From Aphidius gifuensis (Eukaryota; Arthropoda; Insecta; Hymenoptera; Braconidae): DNA of 64,000 nucleotides. Under the pieces are notes generated by a model, which worked only from the letters and a program-made list of their open reading frames with translations, searched no databases and had not been told where the DNA came from. A program made the translations under genes and the position numbers. Location of the stretch: the NCBI RefSeq assembly GCF_014905175.1, contig NC_057789.1, positions 10,678,040 through 10,742,039 of the forward strand, read 5' to 3'. Below are positions 35,620 through 46,776 of the stretch, piece by piece; the first letter of the stretch is position 1, and the number at the start of each line of letters is the position of its first letter.

Positions 35620-36322
35620 CCCTGATAAAAAAAAGGTGGCAGAATCTGGCAGTTCTTTCAAAAACCGGTCTAAATCTGTAAGAATCTGATAGAATCTGCG
35701 AGACTATTTTTACCAAAAAAAAATCCTCACGAATTATTTTGGTTATTATAAACATCACGGTAAGGTATCAAGAAACTTTAATCTCGAAGCGTTGCATTTT
35801 TTTTAAAAACTTGAACACGTTTTTCGAATTTTTATAAGTATCATAATGTCAGTTCCTATATATGTGAATTAACTCCGACGAGAGCACATGTGAGAATCAT
35901 TGAATAACAACTAACGTAAAATAATGATAAATGAGCTATAGAAGAGTGAATTATAACAGACTAATAATCCGATGACGACTTGATGTCTCCTAATCAGTTA
36001 TATTAATTCAAAAAAATCAATTTATTGAAAAATGAACAATATTTATAAATTGAACTGGCAGAATCTGACATGCTGTTGGAAGTCAAATATGTCCGACAAA
36101 ATCTGGCAGACTGTTGGAAGCCGAATATTCGGCTGACAGAATCTAGCAGACTGATAACATGGAGTATTGGCCTGGCAAAATCTGAAAGAATCTGACAAAA
36201 TCTGGCAGGCTGTTGAAATTCGAGTATTTGGCTGGCAGTATCTGACAGTCTGTTGAAAGCCGAATAGATTTTGTCATTTTTTGTCGAATCTTGCAGAATC
36301 TGCCAGATTTTTTTCACCAGGG
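35620..36322. mobile_element. 703-bp MITE, TIR CCCTGRTRAAAAAA, TA target
   Basis: CCCTGATAAAAAAAAGG at the left and the complement of CCCTGGTGAAAAAAATCTGG at the right are flanked by TA on both sides, as in Tc1/mariner MITEs. The interior is a degenerate tandem repeat of ctggcagaatctgacagact, which creates a spurious minus-strand ORF at 36,003-36,317. Confidence 0.8.
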
Positions 36323-36686
36323 TAGTGAGTTTCTCTTAATAATCATCTCGGTTTATAAGTAGTAAAATAAGTTATAAATTTTTTTTAGAATATAACATTG
36401 AAAGGTCTTTCAATAAGCTTAAAAATGACGCCAAAACGATCACAATATTCTAAAAATTGACTAAGCCGTCACAGAAAGAGTCAGATAAACACCATTTGCT
36501 TATGTTAATCAAATGGAAAAACGATTGGCGTTCTGCGCGACTTCTAGATATTAACCAATCTAGCTGAAAATTTGATTGGCTTATTTTTTAAGGCTTATAA
36601 CCGGTTAAACCGAAAAAAAAAAATAAAAGTAAAATTCGAAGCAGCTTAATATATATACATATCCATATTTACATATATAATTATTA

Positions 36687-37310
36687 GGGTGTTTTTTTTT
36701 TTTTCGATATTTTTTTTTCTCTTCACCCATCTTCATACAAGTTTATACAGCTTTAAATCATGCCCAGAAAAAATTTGAACTCAATTGAAAAATATTTAGA
36801 GGTGTCGCTTCCATTTGATTAACATGGGTTTAATACACTTCATTCACCATTTTGATCATGGAGGCTTTAAGTTTCGAACGTTCAAGTTCGCGTTGGTCTT
36901 ATTTCATAGAGTATTGAATTTTATAGCATATAATAGTCATAGTTTTGATCATTTACAATTTTGTTTTTCAGAAAAATTGTAAATACTACCTATTTGAAGC
37001 ATTATTTTACTATTTTTTTTAATTGTAAATGATCAAAACTATGAATATTATATGCTATAGAATTTAATACTCTATCAAATGAGACCAACGTGAACTTGAA
37101 CGGTCGAAAATTAAAGCCTCCATGATCAAAATAGTGAATGAAGTGTATTAACCCCATGTTAATCAAATGGAAAAAACAAATGACTCCTGAACCACCTCTA
37201 AATATTTTTCAATTGAGTTCAAATTTTTTCTGGACATGATTTAGAGTTGTATGAACTTGTATAAAGATGGGTGAAGAGAAAAAAAAATATCGAAAAAAAA
37301 AAAAACACCC
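36687..37310. mobile_element. Foldback MITE, TIR GGGTGTTTTTTT, TA target
   Basis: Almost the whole 624 bp is one hairpin with arms of about 290 bp. The ends GGGTGTTTTTTTTT and AAAAAAAAACACCC are flanked by TA. Matching inner segments include ccatttgattaacatgggtt against ccccatgttaatcaaatgg. No ORF. It ends only about 20 bp before the next element. Confidence 0.85.
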
Positions 37311-38678
37311 TAATAATTATATATATATATTGGGGTAGTTCTTATTTGGGTGATGGCAAAATTTTCATCGTGCCACCCCCTAATATCGTTGAAAAAAAAT
37401 TAAAAAAATTTTTGGGCTATATAAGAAATTTTTATTTTCATCCTAGCCACTCCCTGTAAGAGGGTGAAATTTCCTATTTGAAATACATGGGGTTTTCTTA
37501 CTTAGACGTAAGAATTGATCTAAAAGCGTCAATTTTGCATGGAAAAAATCTTTTATTATATTAAATCATCGAGAATGAAGTCTGCTTTAAGATAAAGAAA
37601 AAAAATTTATATGGGTCATTCTATAATTTTTATTACACTAAAGTTTGTTTTTTTTTTGTTCGATTTCGCTAGTTTTCAACGTTTTCAATATAATATGAGT
37701 GTTATAACATTATATTTTATATATTTGATGAAAAAAAATTTTAAATAAAAAAATCTATGGGTCATTACACGTAAATTTATGAAATGGGTCATTTTTTTAC
37801 ACACGTTTCATGTATTACAAATTATAAGTTATAGAAGATTACAAATATTGAATTTTCAAATTCGATTGCATGATCTGTATAAACCATGGAGTTGAATAAG
37901 AAGTATAAGCTTTGCCTTTTTACTGTGTTGAACGATAGGCTGTCGCTGAAGCCTAAAATTTCAGAGTAAGTCAGTTCGAAAACTACCAACTGCAGCGCTG
38001 ACATCAGCCCTGCACCAAAAAAAAAGACAGAACGAAATATTCTTATTCACTCTAGCCTGTACATCTATGTTTGAATACCTCCTTGGGCTATTCAGGTAGT
38101 GTTTAATTATTAATATGGATTAATTGATCAAAATATCCAATAACATCTTATTTTTTCTTATTTTTCAATAAAATTAAAGGTCATCTCATAACTCAAATTG
38201 TTCAAGGGATGTCATTTCTTGCAAATCTTTTTATAATTTTTTTAAGTTGAAACAAAAATTTTAATTTTAAGGGATTTTGTCGATTTTTCTCCGAATATGA
38301 GAATGCTTTGAAATTTATACAGTAGATTATTGAAATACTAATACATTCTATGTAATTTTTTGGTAATTGTTTGGATGCTTGTTTTTTTTTTATTAATTTT
38401 CAAAGTTGGCAACTTTTACCATAGGCTATTATGGAGAATGCGACTTTTGTCAAAAAAAAGTCCATTAAAATAGCAATATCTCTAATCGACAATATGACAA
38501 TGTAAAAAAAAAACTATCGGGTTATAAAATGAGACAAGACAAAACGTATGGACATAAAATGAAAGAGGTTTGGAGCTTAGTTTTTTTACAATTAATAATT
38601 CAAGTAAAAAAAAATTGGTTTTGATCAGGAATTATTAATTTAGATTATAAATCAATTTATTTTTTCTTCGTTTTCATA

Positions 38679-38966
38679 TTGATGAAAGATTTTGAGGAGT
38701 TGATTGATCTCTATAATCATAGTGATATCAATTACAAAAGAGGTTTGAAAACAGTGACGGAGTTGAGAGCCGTCAATGCTGCTGCTAAACGAGCTGTTAG
38801 CCTGTTTGATGAATACAATTCAATAATAACCCAAAAAGAAAATCAAAAGCGATTTGTCATACAGATTGTGTCAGAATACCGTTTCCTGATGCAAAAAAAA
38901 AGATGTGTGTTATTGTACGCACAGGGAAGTGAAACTTCTTTAATAATTCTAATAAATAGTAATTGA
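38679..38966 (+). CDS. Hypothetical 95-residue ORF
   Basis: Starts MMKDFEELIDLYNHSDINYK and is charged with a balanced composition, unlike the low-complexity ORFs around it. A helical stretch (TELRAVNAAAKRAVSLFDEY) is visible. The last 15 residues lie in the inverted repeat gaagtgaaacttcttta, so the original 3' end may be lost. No family is recognised; it may be the remains of a gene carried by the surrounding element. Confidence 0.3.
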   Translation: MMKDFEELIDLYNHSDINYKRGLKTVTELRAVNAAAKRAVSLFDEYNSIITQKENQKRFVIQIVSEYRFLMQKKRCVLLYAQGSETSLIILINSN

Positions 38967-39839
38967 AAGATCTCTCGTTGCATTAATATATTTTTGACTA
39001 GTTGTCTTTTTCGCTCTCATTCCGAGTGAACTATTATGTTCATTCAGTCATTAACAATTATGATAGAAATTTTTAAATTTATTGATTAGTTATAATATTA
39101 AGGTTCTATGTAAATAAAATTCTAATTAAAAAACTTAACACAGAATATTATTTTATATAAATATTTATTTATTGAACAACTAGTCAGCCGAACACTTCTA
39201 TTACTATTTTATGTATACTTTTTATTTTATGTATATATATTCATGAAATACTGAGTTTTTTCAGTTGCTTTTATCTTCAGGATTTTTGTCGGGATGATAT
39301 CTTTTAATATTTTCCCGATATATCAACTTTAGATAACTTAAGATTTCAATATTATTGAATATTGAGTCAATTTTAGCCTCGTAATCTCACATGTTACAGA
39401 CTGAAAAATATAAATAAAATTAATACAAATTATAATGAAAATAAATTTAATTTTAATTTAGTAGCTATCTCTTCAATTTTTGAATAAAAAGAAAGACCTG
39501 GTAACATTTGTTGGGGCATGTGGCCAGCGTTACCCGTTGAAAATTAAAAATTTTCAATACTCCGGCTAGGGCCATTGTTATTTTTATTGTTTAGACATAT
39601 TTTAACCGTTAATTAACGAAAACATTATTCATATTTAAACAAAAGGCAATAGAGTTTTTCAAAGCTTTTTTTGGAGCCTTATAAACATTTTATTTCAACT
39701 CTATGATGACATGTTTGGTCCGTTTTTTTTTTTTTTTTTTCGGCGAGCCATGACTTTTGTTATCATCAAGATAGGGAGTTCGTTTCTCTCAATAACAGTT
39801 TTCGAGCAAAAAAATTAAATATCCGAATTTTTTGTCAAA

Positions 39840-40262
39840 TTTTGAAGGTTTTTTTTTTTTTTTTCAAAAACTATTATAGATAGGGGAAAAAACCCATTAT
39901 GCGGGCGATAGAGTTTTTTGAGACGCATAATATAAGCTTTATACGAAGTCTCTTTTTTGATTTCGCGTTGAATAACTATTCATTGCGCCGTTTTTAAGTT
40001 TTTTTTCTGATGGAAAGTTTAGACACCACAAATTTTTAAGTAAGAAAAAAAATTTTTTCAAAATTTACATTTTAGTTTTTTGATTAAAAACTATAATCGA
40101 TAGAGCAAAAAACCTATTACGCGGGCGATAAAGTTTTTGAATGCGCTTCTTTTGAGCCTGGTACGAAGTCTCTGGGTTACTTAGTTCGTAAGTTATGAGC
40201 GTTTTTTTTTTCGCCGATGAATTCAAGACTGCGGCTGAGCCTATGGCTCCTAGCCTCCGTAA
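39840..40262. repeat. Duplicated about 215-bp segment
   Basis: The stretch aaaaactat(t/a)at(a/c)gatag followed by acgcgggcgataaagttttt and ggtacgaagtctct occurs twice, near 39,865 and 40,082. The second copy ends near a GC-richer tip (gcctatggctcctagcctcc) followed by an A-run. Confidence 0.65.
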
Positions 40263-40339
40263 AAAAAAAAAAAACAAAACGAACTATTTGATGTTAAATA
40301 AATTCAATGTCAAATATTGATCGATTTTTTCAACATCTT

Positions 40340-40960
40340 TTTTATGAGCGAATTAACCACAAACACATGATGGTGCATCATCGCCGCCACCTCCACCACG
40401 ATGCATTTGTTCTATTATGATTGCTGCTGTTTATATATGATCAATATTGTTGTTGTTATTTTGATTTCCACTCGGTACATCATTTACAAAATTATTATTT
40501 ACTCCTGTTGTTGTTGTTTTATTGAATGATTCAATATTTAATCATCTGTTCCATTTTTTTGTCCTTAACAAATTCATTCAAGATCTTGAATTTATTTCGA
40601 TCATGGCAAGCACGATCATAACAAGCACAAGCACTTGAATAACCACTATCTTGTGTATTATTTGATTATTGAACAGATTCATTTCAAATACTCAATATTT
40701 GATTTAAAATATTATTACAACTACCAGTACAAGTCTCATGAAAATTACCAAAAATTGGTATAGCCCCTGGTCCTATATTTCAAATTTTACTGATTTAGGA
40801 TTACCAGTACATTTATCAGATGTTTTTGATAATATTTCAGTGTCATTAATTGTCTCTTGAAATCCTATACAATCTAAATAACCATCTTTGCTATCTTTAC
40901 CTTCACGTGGTACCACATTTTATCCACATATTATTAATTGTTGTTTGGCATTGTGATTAT
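40340..40960 (-). pseudogene. Decayed coding stretch, unidentified
   Basis: On the minus strand, frames interrupted by several stops still read protein-like segments: GYLDCIGFQETINDTEIL, IPIFGNFHETCTGSCNN, DSGYSSACACYDRACHDRNK, an Asn-rich linker, and EQMHRGGGGGDDAPSC. Cys-rich, Asn-rich and Gly-rich parts suggest a multi-domain host protein. I cannot name it. Another decayed host exon (Iml1) lies 3 kb away on the same strand. Confidence 0.35.
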
Positions 40961-41896
40961 GATGTTGCTGTCGTATTATGTCAAGCACTTAAATAACCAC
41001 TATCTTGTGTATTAATTGTTTATTTAACAGATTTATTTTAAATACTCATTTTTTGATCAAAAATAACATAATAAATTATATATTGTATATAATAAAAGTT
41101 TTAACCTTAATATTCACCTTTGTCTCTTGAATCTTTCATGAAACTAAAATTTTGAAACAAATTTTAAACAAATTTTTTTGTATCGTTGTCAAGGGAATAA
41201 ATAAATAAAACAAGATAAAAAATCATTTAAAATTACTTACCTTCATACCGTTACTTTCGTTGCATCCATCTTTTGTTTTTTTTTTTTACTGCCCATTCTA
41301 AAGAAGTTTCACTTCAAAAAAAACAACGGTCATGTAGAATATATAAAAAAAAAATAATTCGAAATGTATAAATAAATGTTTTTTGTTTTTTTCATTTCAA
41401 GACAATATTTAATATTTAATAATATTAGAAATAGTTTAGAGTTGAACGGAATTTCGTGGAATGACCCATAGATTTTTTTATTTTAAATTTTTTTTTATCA
41501 AATATATAAAGTATAATGTCATAACACTCATATTATATTGAAAACGTTGAAAACTAGTGAAATCGAACAAAAAAAAAAAAATTTTAGCGTAATAAAAAAA
41601 TTATGGAATGACCCATATAAATTTTTTTTTTTTTATCTCAAAGCAGACTTCATTCTCGATGATTTAATATAATAAAAGATTTTTTTCATGCAAAATTGAC
41701 GCGTTTAGATCGATTCTTACGTCTAAGTAAGAAAACCCCATGTACTTCAAATGGGAAACCTCACCCTCTTACAGGGTGGCTAGGATGAAAATAAAAATTT
41801 CTTATATAGCCCAAAAATTTTTTTAATTTTTTTTTAACGATATTAGGGGGCGGCACGATGAAAATTTTGCCATCACCCAAATAAGAACAACTCTAA

Positions 41897-42130
41897 TATA
41901 TACGCATCTATACTTTATTATTGGCAATAGTAACCAAGCAACCTGTCACTTTCGTTGCGATTTCCAAGGTCAACCCAAGGTACACGTCGTCACCAGATTT
42001 TTAATTTAAACATACTCAACCAATGTAAGTACATTTTAAATAAATTTGTATCAGTGTACTTTATACAATTGTAACAAGGGTGTAGTGTTAATGTTGTAAA
42101 AGTGGTTATAAAGAATTTTTTGATGGTGAA
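41897..42130. other. Short spacer upstream of the msps copy
   Basis: No ORF or obvious promoter. The coding similarity to msps begins abruptly at about 42,131. Confidence 0.4.
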
Positions 42131-43527
42131 ATGATTAGTAATGCATTAAAATCTGGTTCATCAGCATTAAGAGCTGAATTATGGAATTGGTTATCACAAA
42201 AATTGCCTGGTATAACTGTTGAATCATTTCCAAAAGAAGAATTAGTTATTTGTTTACCACATTTACATAGTAATCTTGAAGATCGTAATTCAGATGTATG
42301 TAAATATGCACAAGAAGCAGCAATTGGTTTTATGACACATATATCATATGAATTTATGGTTGGGCAAACTAAAAAATTAAAACCAGGATCAAAAACTGTT
42401 GTTATTGCTGAACTAGATAAAGCAAGACCAAGGGTACCAATGAAACCAATACCATCAAAAAAAAAAAAAAAAAATGCACCAGTTGAGGATAATTCAAAAA
42501 CAATTAAAACTGCCGGAGCAATAAAAGCATCAAAATCAGTTGTTAAAACTAAAATTACAATATCAAAAGCAATTAGTTCAAGGAAAAAAGATGATAATAT
42601 TGATACAAGTTCATTATTAGCAGTTAATAATCTTAAACATCAACGTGTTATTGATGAACAAAAATTAAATGTACATGAATTGAATTTTACAACACCACGT
42701 GAAGATTTCGTTGAATTATTAAAAGAATTAATAAGTTTTGCTGGTGTTAATAAAAGTCTCATTGCAAATATGTTTCATTCAGATTTTCGATATCATTTAA
42801 AAGCCATTGAATCACTTACTGAAGATATACAAGCATTAGTAAAGCATTAGTATCAAATTTGGGTTTAATATTAAAATGGTTAACACTTAGATTTTTTGAT
42901 ACAAATCCATCAGTATTATTAAAAGGTTCAGATTATTTACAAACAGTATTATATCTTTTAATTGAAGATAATTATCATATGATGGAAAATGAAGCAGCAT
43001 GTTTCATTCCATATCTTATTCTTAAAATTGGGGATCCGAAAAATGCTGTTAGAAATGGTGTACGTGCATTATTTAAACAAATTGCATCTGTTTATCCTGT
43101 ATCGAAGCTATTTACTTATGTTATGGAAGGTCTTAAATCTAAAAATGCACGTCAAAGAATAGAGTGTCTAGATCAACTTGGTTCATTAATTGAAAATTAT
43201 GGTGTATCTGTATGTCAACCAACACCATCAGCAGCATTAAGAGAAATTGCAAAACAAATTGCTGATAGAGATAATTCAGTTAGAAATGCTGCACTTAATT
43301 GTATTGTACAAGCATATTATTTAGAAGGAAAAAAAGTCTATAAACTTGTTGGTAATATTTCAGAAAAAGATTCGTCATTGTTGGAAGAAAGAATTAAAAG
43401 AGCTGGTAAAAATCGTCTTATTAAATCAGCATCAAATTTAAGAATTTTTGCAGTACCTGTTACGGCTATTGCTCGACCAGTTGGTACCATCATATTGTTA
43501 AAGAACCAATTAATTAAAGTTGAATAA
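42131..43527 (+). pseudogene. msps: Truncated, frameshifted, intronless copy of msps (XMAP215/CKAP5)
   Basis: Two adjacent frames (42,131-42,850 and 42,859-43,527) encode about 460 residues matching the middle of the XMAP215/CKAP5/Msps microtubule polymerase. Seen are the end of one TOG domain (SALRAELWNWLSQKLPGI, VVIAELDKARPRVPMKP), a Lys-rich linker, and the start and body of the next TOG domain (NFTTPREDFVELLKELI, MFHSDFRYHLKAIESL, LTLRFFDTNPSVLLKG, YVMEGLKSKNARQRIEC, DNSVRNAALNCIVQAY). The frame breaks at about 42,845 through a small duplication (gcattagtaaagcattag). Full-length Msps is about 2,000 residues with further TOG domains, so this is a fragment. Lack of introns suggests a retrocopy or capture, but no poly(A) tail or TSD is visible. 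Confidence 0.75.
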
Positions 43528-43875
43528 TAATTATATTTACTAATTAATTAAAGTAATTAAAGTTAATAATATTTGATTTCATTATGATCTTAATAATTTT
43601 AATAGTGATTTTCTGGATTTTCATTTAGAAATAATACCCAAGATATTTCATATGTTCAATTATGTGGTGCATAAAAATGTAGATGTGAACGTCTTGATCT
43701 ATAACTCTGCCACGAATCACTGAGCTAACATGTGTCGATGAATTATTACCAGCATTTATTGTTTTAATTTTTTTTAATTGTTAGTAAAATAATTAATTGA
43801 AAACCTATGAGAAAAATAGACACAAATTAATAAACAAAAATATATTCCACTTATTTTTATTATTTTAATTAATAC

Positions 43876-44094
43876 CTGAGCAAGTCTTTATGGCACAAGT
43901 TCTGTAAATACTGCAGCAGTTATGGATGTCTTTTTATGAGTAGCACGTTGTTGTGCATAATCAGCATTAACATCATTTGGCAATAAATTATAATCTGACA
44001 CCAGCTAATCATCCTCTCAAGTTTTTTTTACCAGGAAAATAATCAGTTGTTATTGGAAAGCATGCTGGTATTATTAATGACTTCCGATAAACAC
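43876..44094 (-). pseudogene. Iml1: Exon fragment of Iml1/DEPDC5 (GATOR1)
   Basis: Flanked by good splice sites on the minus strand (acceptor tttttacag at 44,095, donor cag/gtatta at 43,876). It reads YRKSLIIPACFPITTDYFPG, then after a stop and frame change DYNLLPNDVNADYAQQR and TAAVFTELV, followed by TAA where a Gln would be expected, and RLAQ. The combination IPAC-P-TTDYFP plus YNLLP plus AQQ-FTELV-QRLAQ is characteristic of the DEPDC5/Iml1 subunit of the GATOR1 complex that restrains TORC1. At least one stop and a frameshift make it non-functional. Confidence 0.6.
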
Positions 44095-44379
44095 CTGTAA
44101 AAATTATTATCCAATAATTAATAATTTGATTATAAAAAAAAGGAACTAAATTTATCATTAAATATCATCCAAAATTATTATTTTTCCAATGCTAAAAGTT
44201 CCAACATATTATTTTTCCAATGCCAAAAGTTCCAAAATTATTATTAATTGATAAATTCATTTGTTCTCTTTTTTGTTTATCGTGAAGGCTGTCAACTTTC
44301 TTGATTTAAAATTTAATATTTTCTTTAAATTTAATATTTAATATTAAAATTTAATATTAAAAATTTCAAGTGAAAAATA

Positions 44380-44732
44380 ATGGCAGAGTTAATCAAATCT
44401 GGAAGAACAACATATTTACATTTTGATGGTTTTTTATATTATAAACATTCCAGTGGTAATAATAATGTGACGTATTGGAGATGCAAGAATAAATCGCGTT
44501 GTTCCGCGCGTGAAACGACAATCAGTGAGGGGGGGATAATCAATATTACTAAAGGGGCCAAAGCAGGTGATCACAAAGATGCACCCAACCGGGAAGAGGT
44601 ATATATATGTATTTAGATATAATATACCATATTATATATATTATATATTATTAGGTTAATGCCCTAAAAATAATTGCCGGCATAAAAAATCATTCAAAAG
44701 AACACCCTGAGGCTCCTCCTGAGCAAGTCTGA
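44380..44732 (+). pseudogene. FLYWCH zinc-finger N-terminus of a Mutator-like transposase
   Basis: Exon 1 (44,380-44,598) begins MAELIKSGRTTYLHFDGFLY and has the FLYWCH order: LHFDGFLYYKHS, then YWRCKNKSRCSAR. The final His positions read GDHKDAPN. A 56-bp gt-ag intron follows and exon 2 (from 44,655) continues VNALKIIAGIKNHSKEHPEA before TGA at 44,730, beyond which the same frame stays open for about 30 codons. FLYWCH domains commonly head insect MULE/Phantom transposases. The catalytic part is absent. Confidence 0.6.
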
Positions 44733-44934
44733 TGTGGAGACAATGATGAGACAACTCTCTCCTGGCCAAAAAATTTAAAAAAAAGATACGCACACTCAAA
44801 TTATCGACGATCGAATTTTTAATATAGTGTCTCGATACCAGAGTTACGTCGAGGATGATAATGTTTTTGGATATTTACCAGCCATCGGTCATAATTTACG
44901 ATTTTGAATAATTTGTAAAAATTAATTCGTAAAA

Positions 44935-45110
44935 TTGTCTTTTGGAACTATATTTTTTTGGAACTATTTTCTTTTGGAACTATATTTTTTTGGAACTATT
45001 TTCTTTTGGAACTATATTTTTTTAGAACTATTTTCTTTCGGGACTTTATTTTTTGGACCTTTCTGTCTGGAACTTTTTGATTGGAACTTTCATTTTGGAA
45101 CTTTTGTACC
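44935..45110 (+). repeat. ttttggaactattttc minisatellite
   Basis: About eight copies of a 19-20-bp unit built on ttttggaactat with alternating tttttt and tttctt, the pair repeating about every 39 bp. It yields an artefactual Phe/Trp-rich ORF. Confidence 0.85.
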
Positions 45111-45856
45111 CCAATCCATCCTGCTTTTTCACAAATTTTATCATAAATATGGATGTTTTAATAATAATTTACTTCATAATTTGAAGCTTCGTTTTTTGTT
45201 GATCGAAAAAGGGTCAGGTACAGACATCTTAATTTTGGTGCTTTATCATCACTTTTACAATGGTCAATCCAATGATTCATGTTCTTTGTACGAATGATCA
45301 ATGATACTTTACAATACTTTAAATTATTCAACATATTGCTAAAATATAAATGTATTTATTATTCAAAGATTAATTTATTAATTTATTACAGATTAATCTT
45401 TATACATACCCACCTATTTTAAATCAAAATTCTTGTATATTGTTTGTTTTTTCATTATTTAACTTACGTCTAACAATTCACAAATTGATAACAAAATCAA
45501 TCACATAAATATTATTGAAAATATAATACTTTTTTTATTTTTAATTGAAAAATCATAAATGTCGTAATGTTGACAAAAAAAAAACAAACACTGACACGTG
45601 AAAATACAGGTTATGCTAGGTGAATAAAAAACAAAAAATATAAATAATATTCAGCCATCTTGGTGTTTTCACGTTGATCACATGGACCCTCAATGAGAAC
45701 ATTATTTTCAATGTGTGAGTACCAGAATAAATAAACTGCGCATGATTGAAATTGTAATATTGCTTATGGAAGGGGAAGCCTGAGGCTTGGGTGGAGAGAA
45801 CTTGGTGGAAGTCATTTAGGAGGAGGACTGTATCTATCAACCCCAGTATCTATAGT
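45111..45856. other. Left flank of the Polinton
   Basis: AT-rich. A 74-codon minus-strand ORF (45,840-45,616, containing LNDFHQVLSTQASGFPFHKQ) ends next to the Polinton boundary and has a protein-like composition. I recognise no family and make no call. Confidence 0.35.
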
Positions 45857-45862
45857 CTCCTT

Positions 45863-45922
45863 AGTAGTATACATAGGAGAGTTCGGGGCCAGCCCCCTGC
45901 TGTGCCCCCCTCCCCCGCAAAA
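45863..45922 (+). repeat. Polinton left terminal inverted repeat
   Basis: Starts AGTAGTATACATAGGAGAGT and continues with a G/C-rich block (gccagccccctgctgtgccc) mirrored at the right end. Confidence 0.9.
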
Positions 45923-46175
45923 CCGGAATCCGCGAGGTCTCACTCCAGGGGTCCGCAAATTAATTAATTAATTACAGCAATGTCGCCATGGGGGGTTCCA
46001 ATTTTTTGTAAGACGTCATATTTGTTTTTTTCGGTAGTCGCCATATTGGATTTTTTTTTGACGCCATATTGGTTTTTCGTAAGCAGCCATATTAGATTTC
46101 TTTTTTAATATCATCTTTGGTTTTTGAATGACGCCACCTTGTGTTATTATTATTAATGGAAAAAAAAAATATTTT

Positions 46176-46252
46176 CCCCAACCGGGATTTGAACTCGGAC
46201 CTTTGGCATGAGAGTTTGGCACGCTATCCTCTGAAACAAACAAGAGATTATG
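46176..46252 (-). tRNA. Degenerate tRNA-like sequence
   Basis: On the minus strand a B-box-like gagttcaaatccc with a T-arm-like hairpin is preceded by cagaggatagcgtgcc, an A-box-like stretch. The anticodon stem and the acceptor arm do not pair, so it is not a functional tRNA. It is one of three tRNA-like pieces in 350 bp. Confidence 0.3.
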
Positions 46253-46311
46253 CTATATCCTATCGGTAAAAGAATATTCCTTCATATTATATCCAATGAA
46301 GAACTAAATCG

Positions 46312-46410
46312 TCTTCGATAGCTCAGTTGGTAGAAGCAATGGACTGTAATTGGTTTGATTAAAATATAAGAGATATCCAGAGGTCGCTGGTTCGAATCGT
46401 GCTCGAAGGA
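46312..46410 (+). tRNA. tRNA-Tyr-like gene with intron, probably pseudogene
   Basis: The 5' part tcttcgatagctcagttggt and 3' part ggtcgctggttcgaatc then gctcgaagga are those of a eukaryotic tRNA-Tyr. The acceptor arms pair fully (one T-G), and the anticodon loop contains ctGTAa (anticodon GTA) followed by about 25 bp of intron, as is normal for tRNA-Tyr. Deviations: one extra base in the D stem, two mismatches in the T stem (gctgg against cgtgc) and an altered anticodon stem base pair. It lies inside the Polinton left arm, upstream of the 272-residue gene. Confidence 0.65.
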
Positions 46411-46461
46411 ATATTTTTTTTTCATATATTATATAAAAACAATGTTGATGGAATTAAAAAA

Positions 46462-46553
46462 AAAAATGTTCCCTTGGTGGTGGTTCGAACTGAGGACCAA
46501 TCATTTTATAGGTTAATACCTTAGCTCTTGCATCATCAAGACAAATTACAGAA
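46462..46553 (-). tRNA. Degenerate tRNA-like sequence
   Basis: On the minus strand gatgcaagagctaagg resembles an A box and cagttcgaaccacc a B box, about 35 bp apart, within a stretch of about 72 bp. The stems do not fold well. Probably a decayed tRNA or a tRNA-derived piece. Confidence 0.3.
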
Positions 46554-46684
46554 AGTATTGTAAGTAATTTCATTATTCCATCATCTATTTGATATTTATA
46601 AAATAAGTTGTGGAGGGAGTAAAAATAGTAGGGGTAAATAGGAAGTGGAAGGCATAGAAAAAGAGGGGAGCGGTTATTTAGAGG

Positions 46685-46720
46685 TATAAAAGAAATATCA
46701 TCAGTTCAGAACTGGTCACT
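46685..46720 (+). promoter_or_regulatory. Core promoter of the 272-residue Polinton gene
   Basis: TATAAA at 46,685-46,690 is followed about 31 bp later by an arthropod-type initiator TCACT at 46,716. The transcript would then carry a (gttga)n pentanucleotide run (46,726-46,760) before the ATG at 46,777. The same TATA-initiator arrangement occurs upstream of the ATPase and integrase genes. Confidence 0.6.
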
Positions 46721-46776
46721 ATACAGTTGAGTTGAGTTGAGTTGAGTTGAGTTGAGTTGAAATATTTAAAAATAAA

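Larger units (their letters stand above)
37330..41896. mobile_element. 4.6-kb element with about 450-bp terminal inverted repeats
   Basis: The first roughly 460 bp (37,330-37,795) recur inverted at 41,440-41,896. Both ends read ttcttatttgggtgatggc just inside the tip, and long stretches such as gagaatgaagtctgctttaa are mirrored. The flanks are tatata-rich, so the TSD (TA or tatata) cannot be fixed. The interior holds one 95-codon ORF, a duplicated segment at 39,840-40,260, a decayed coding stretch and a 17-bp inverted repeat (gaagtgaaacttcttta at about 38,928 and its complement at about 41,297). No transposase was recognised. Confidence 0.75.

Noticed and set aside
44935..45297. 120-codon Phe/Trp-rich ORF
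   Set aside because: Translation of a minisatellite.
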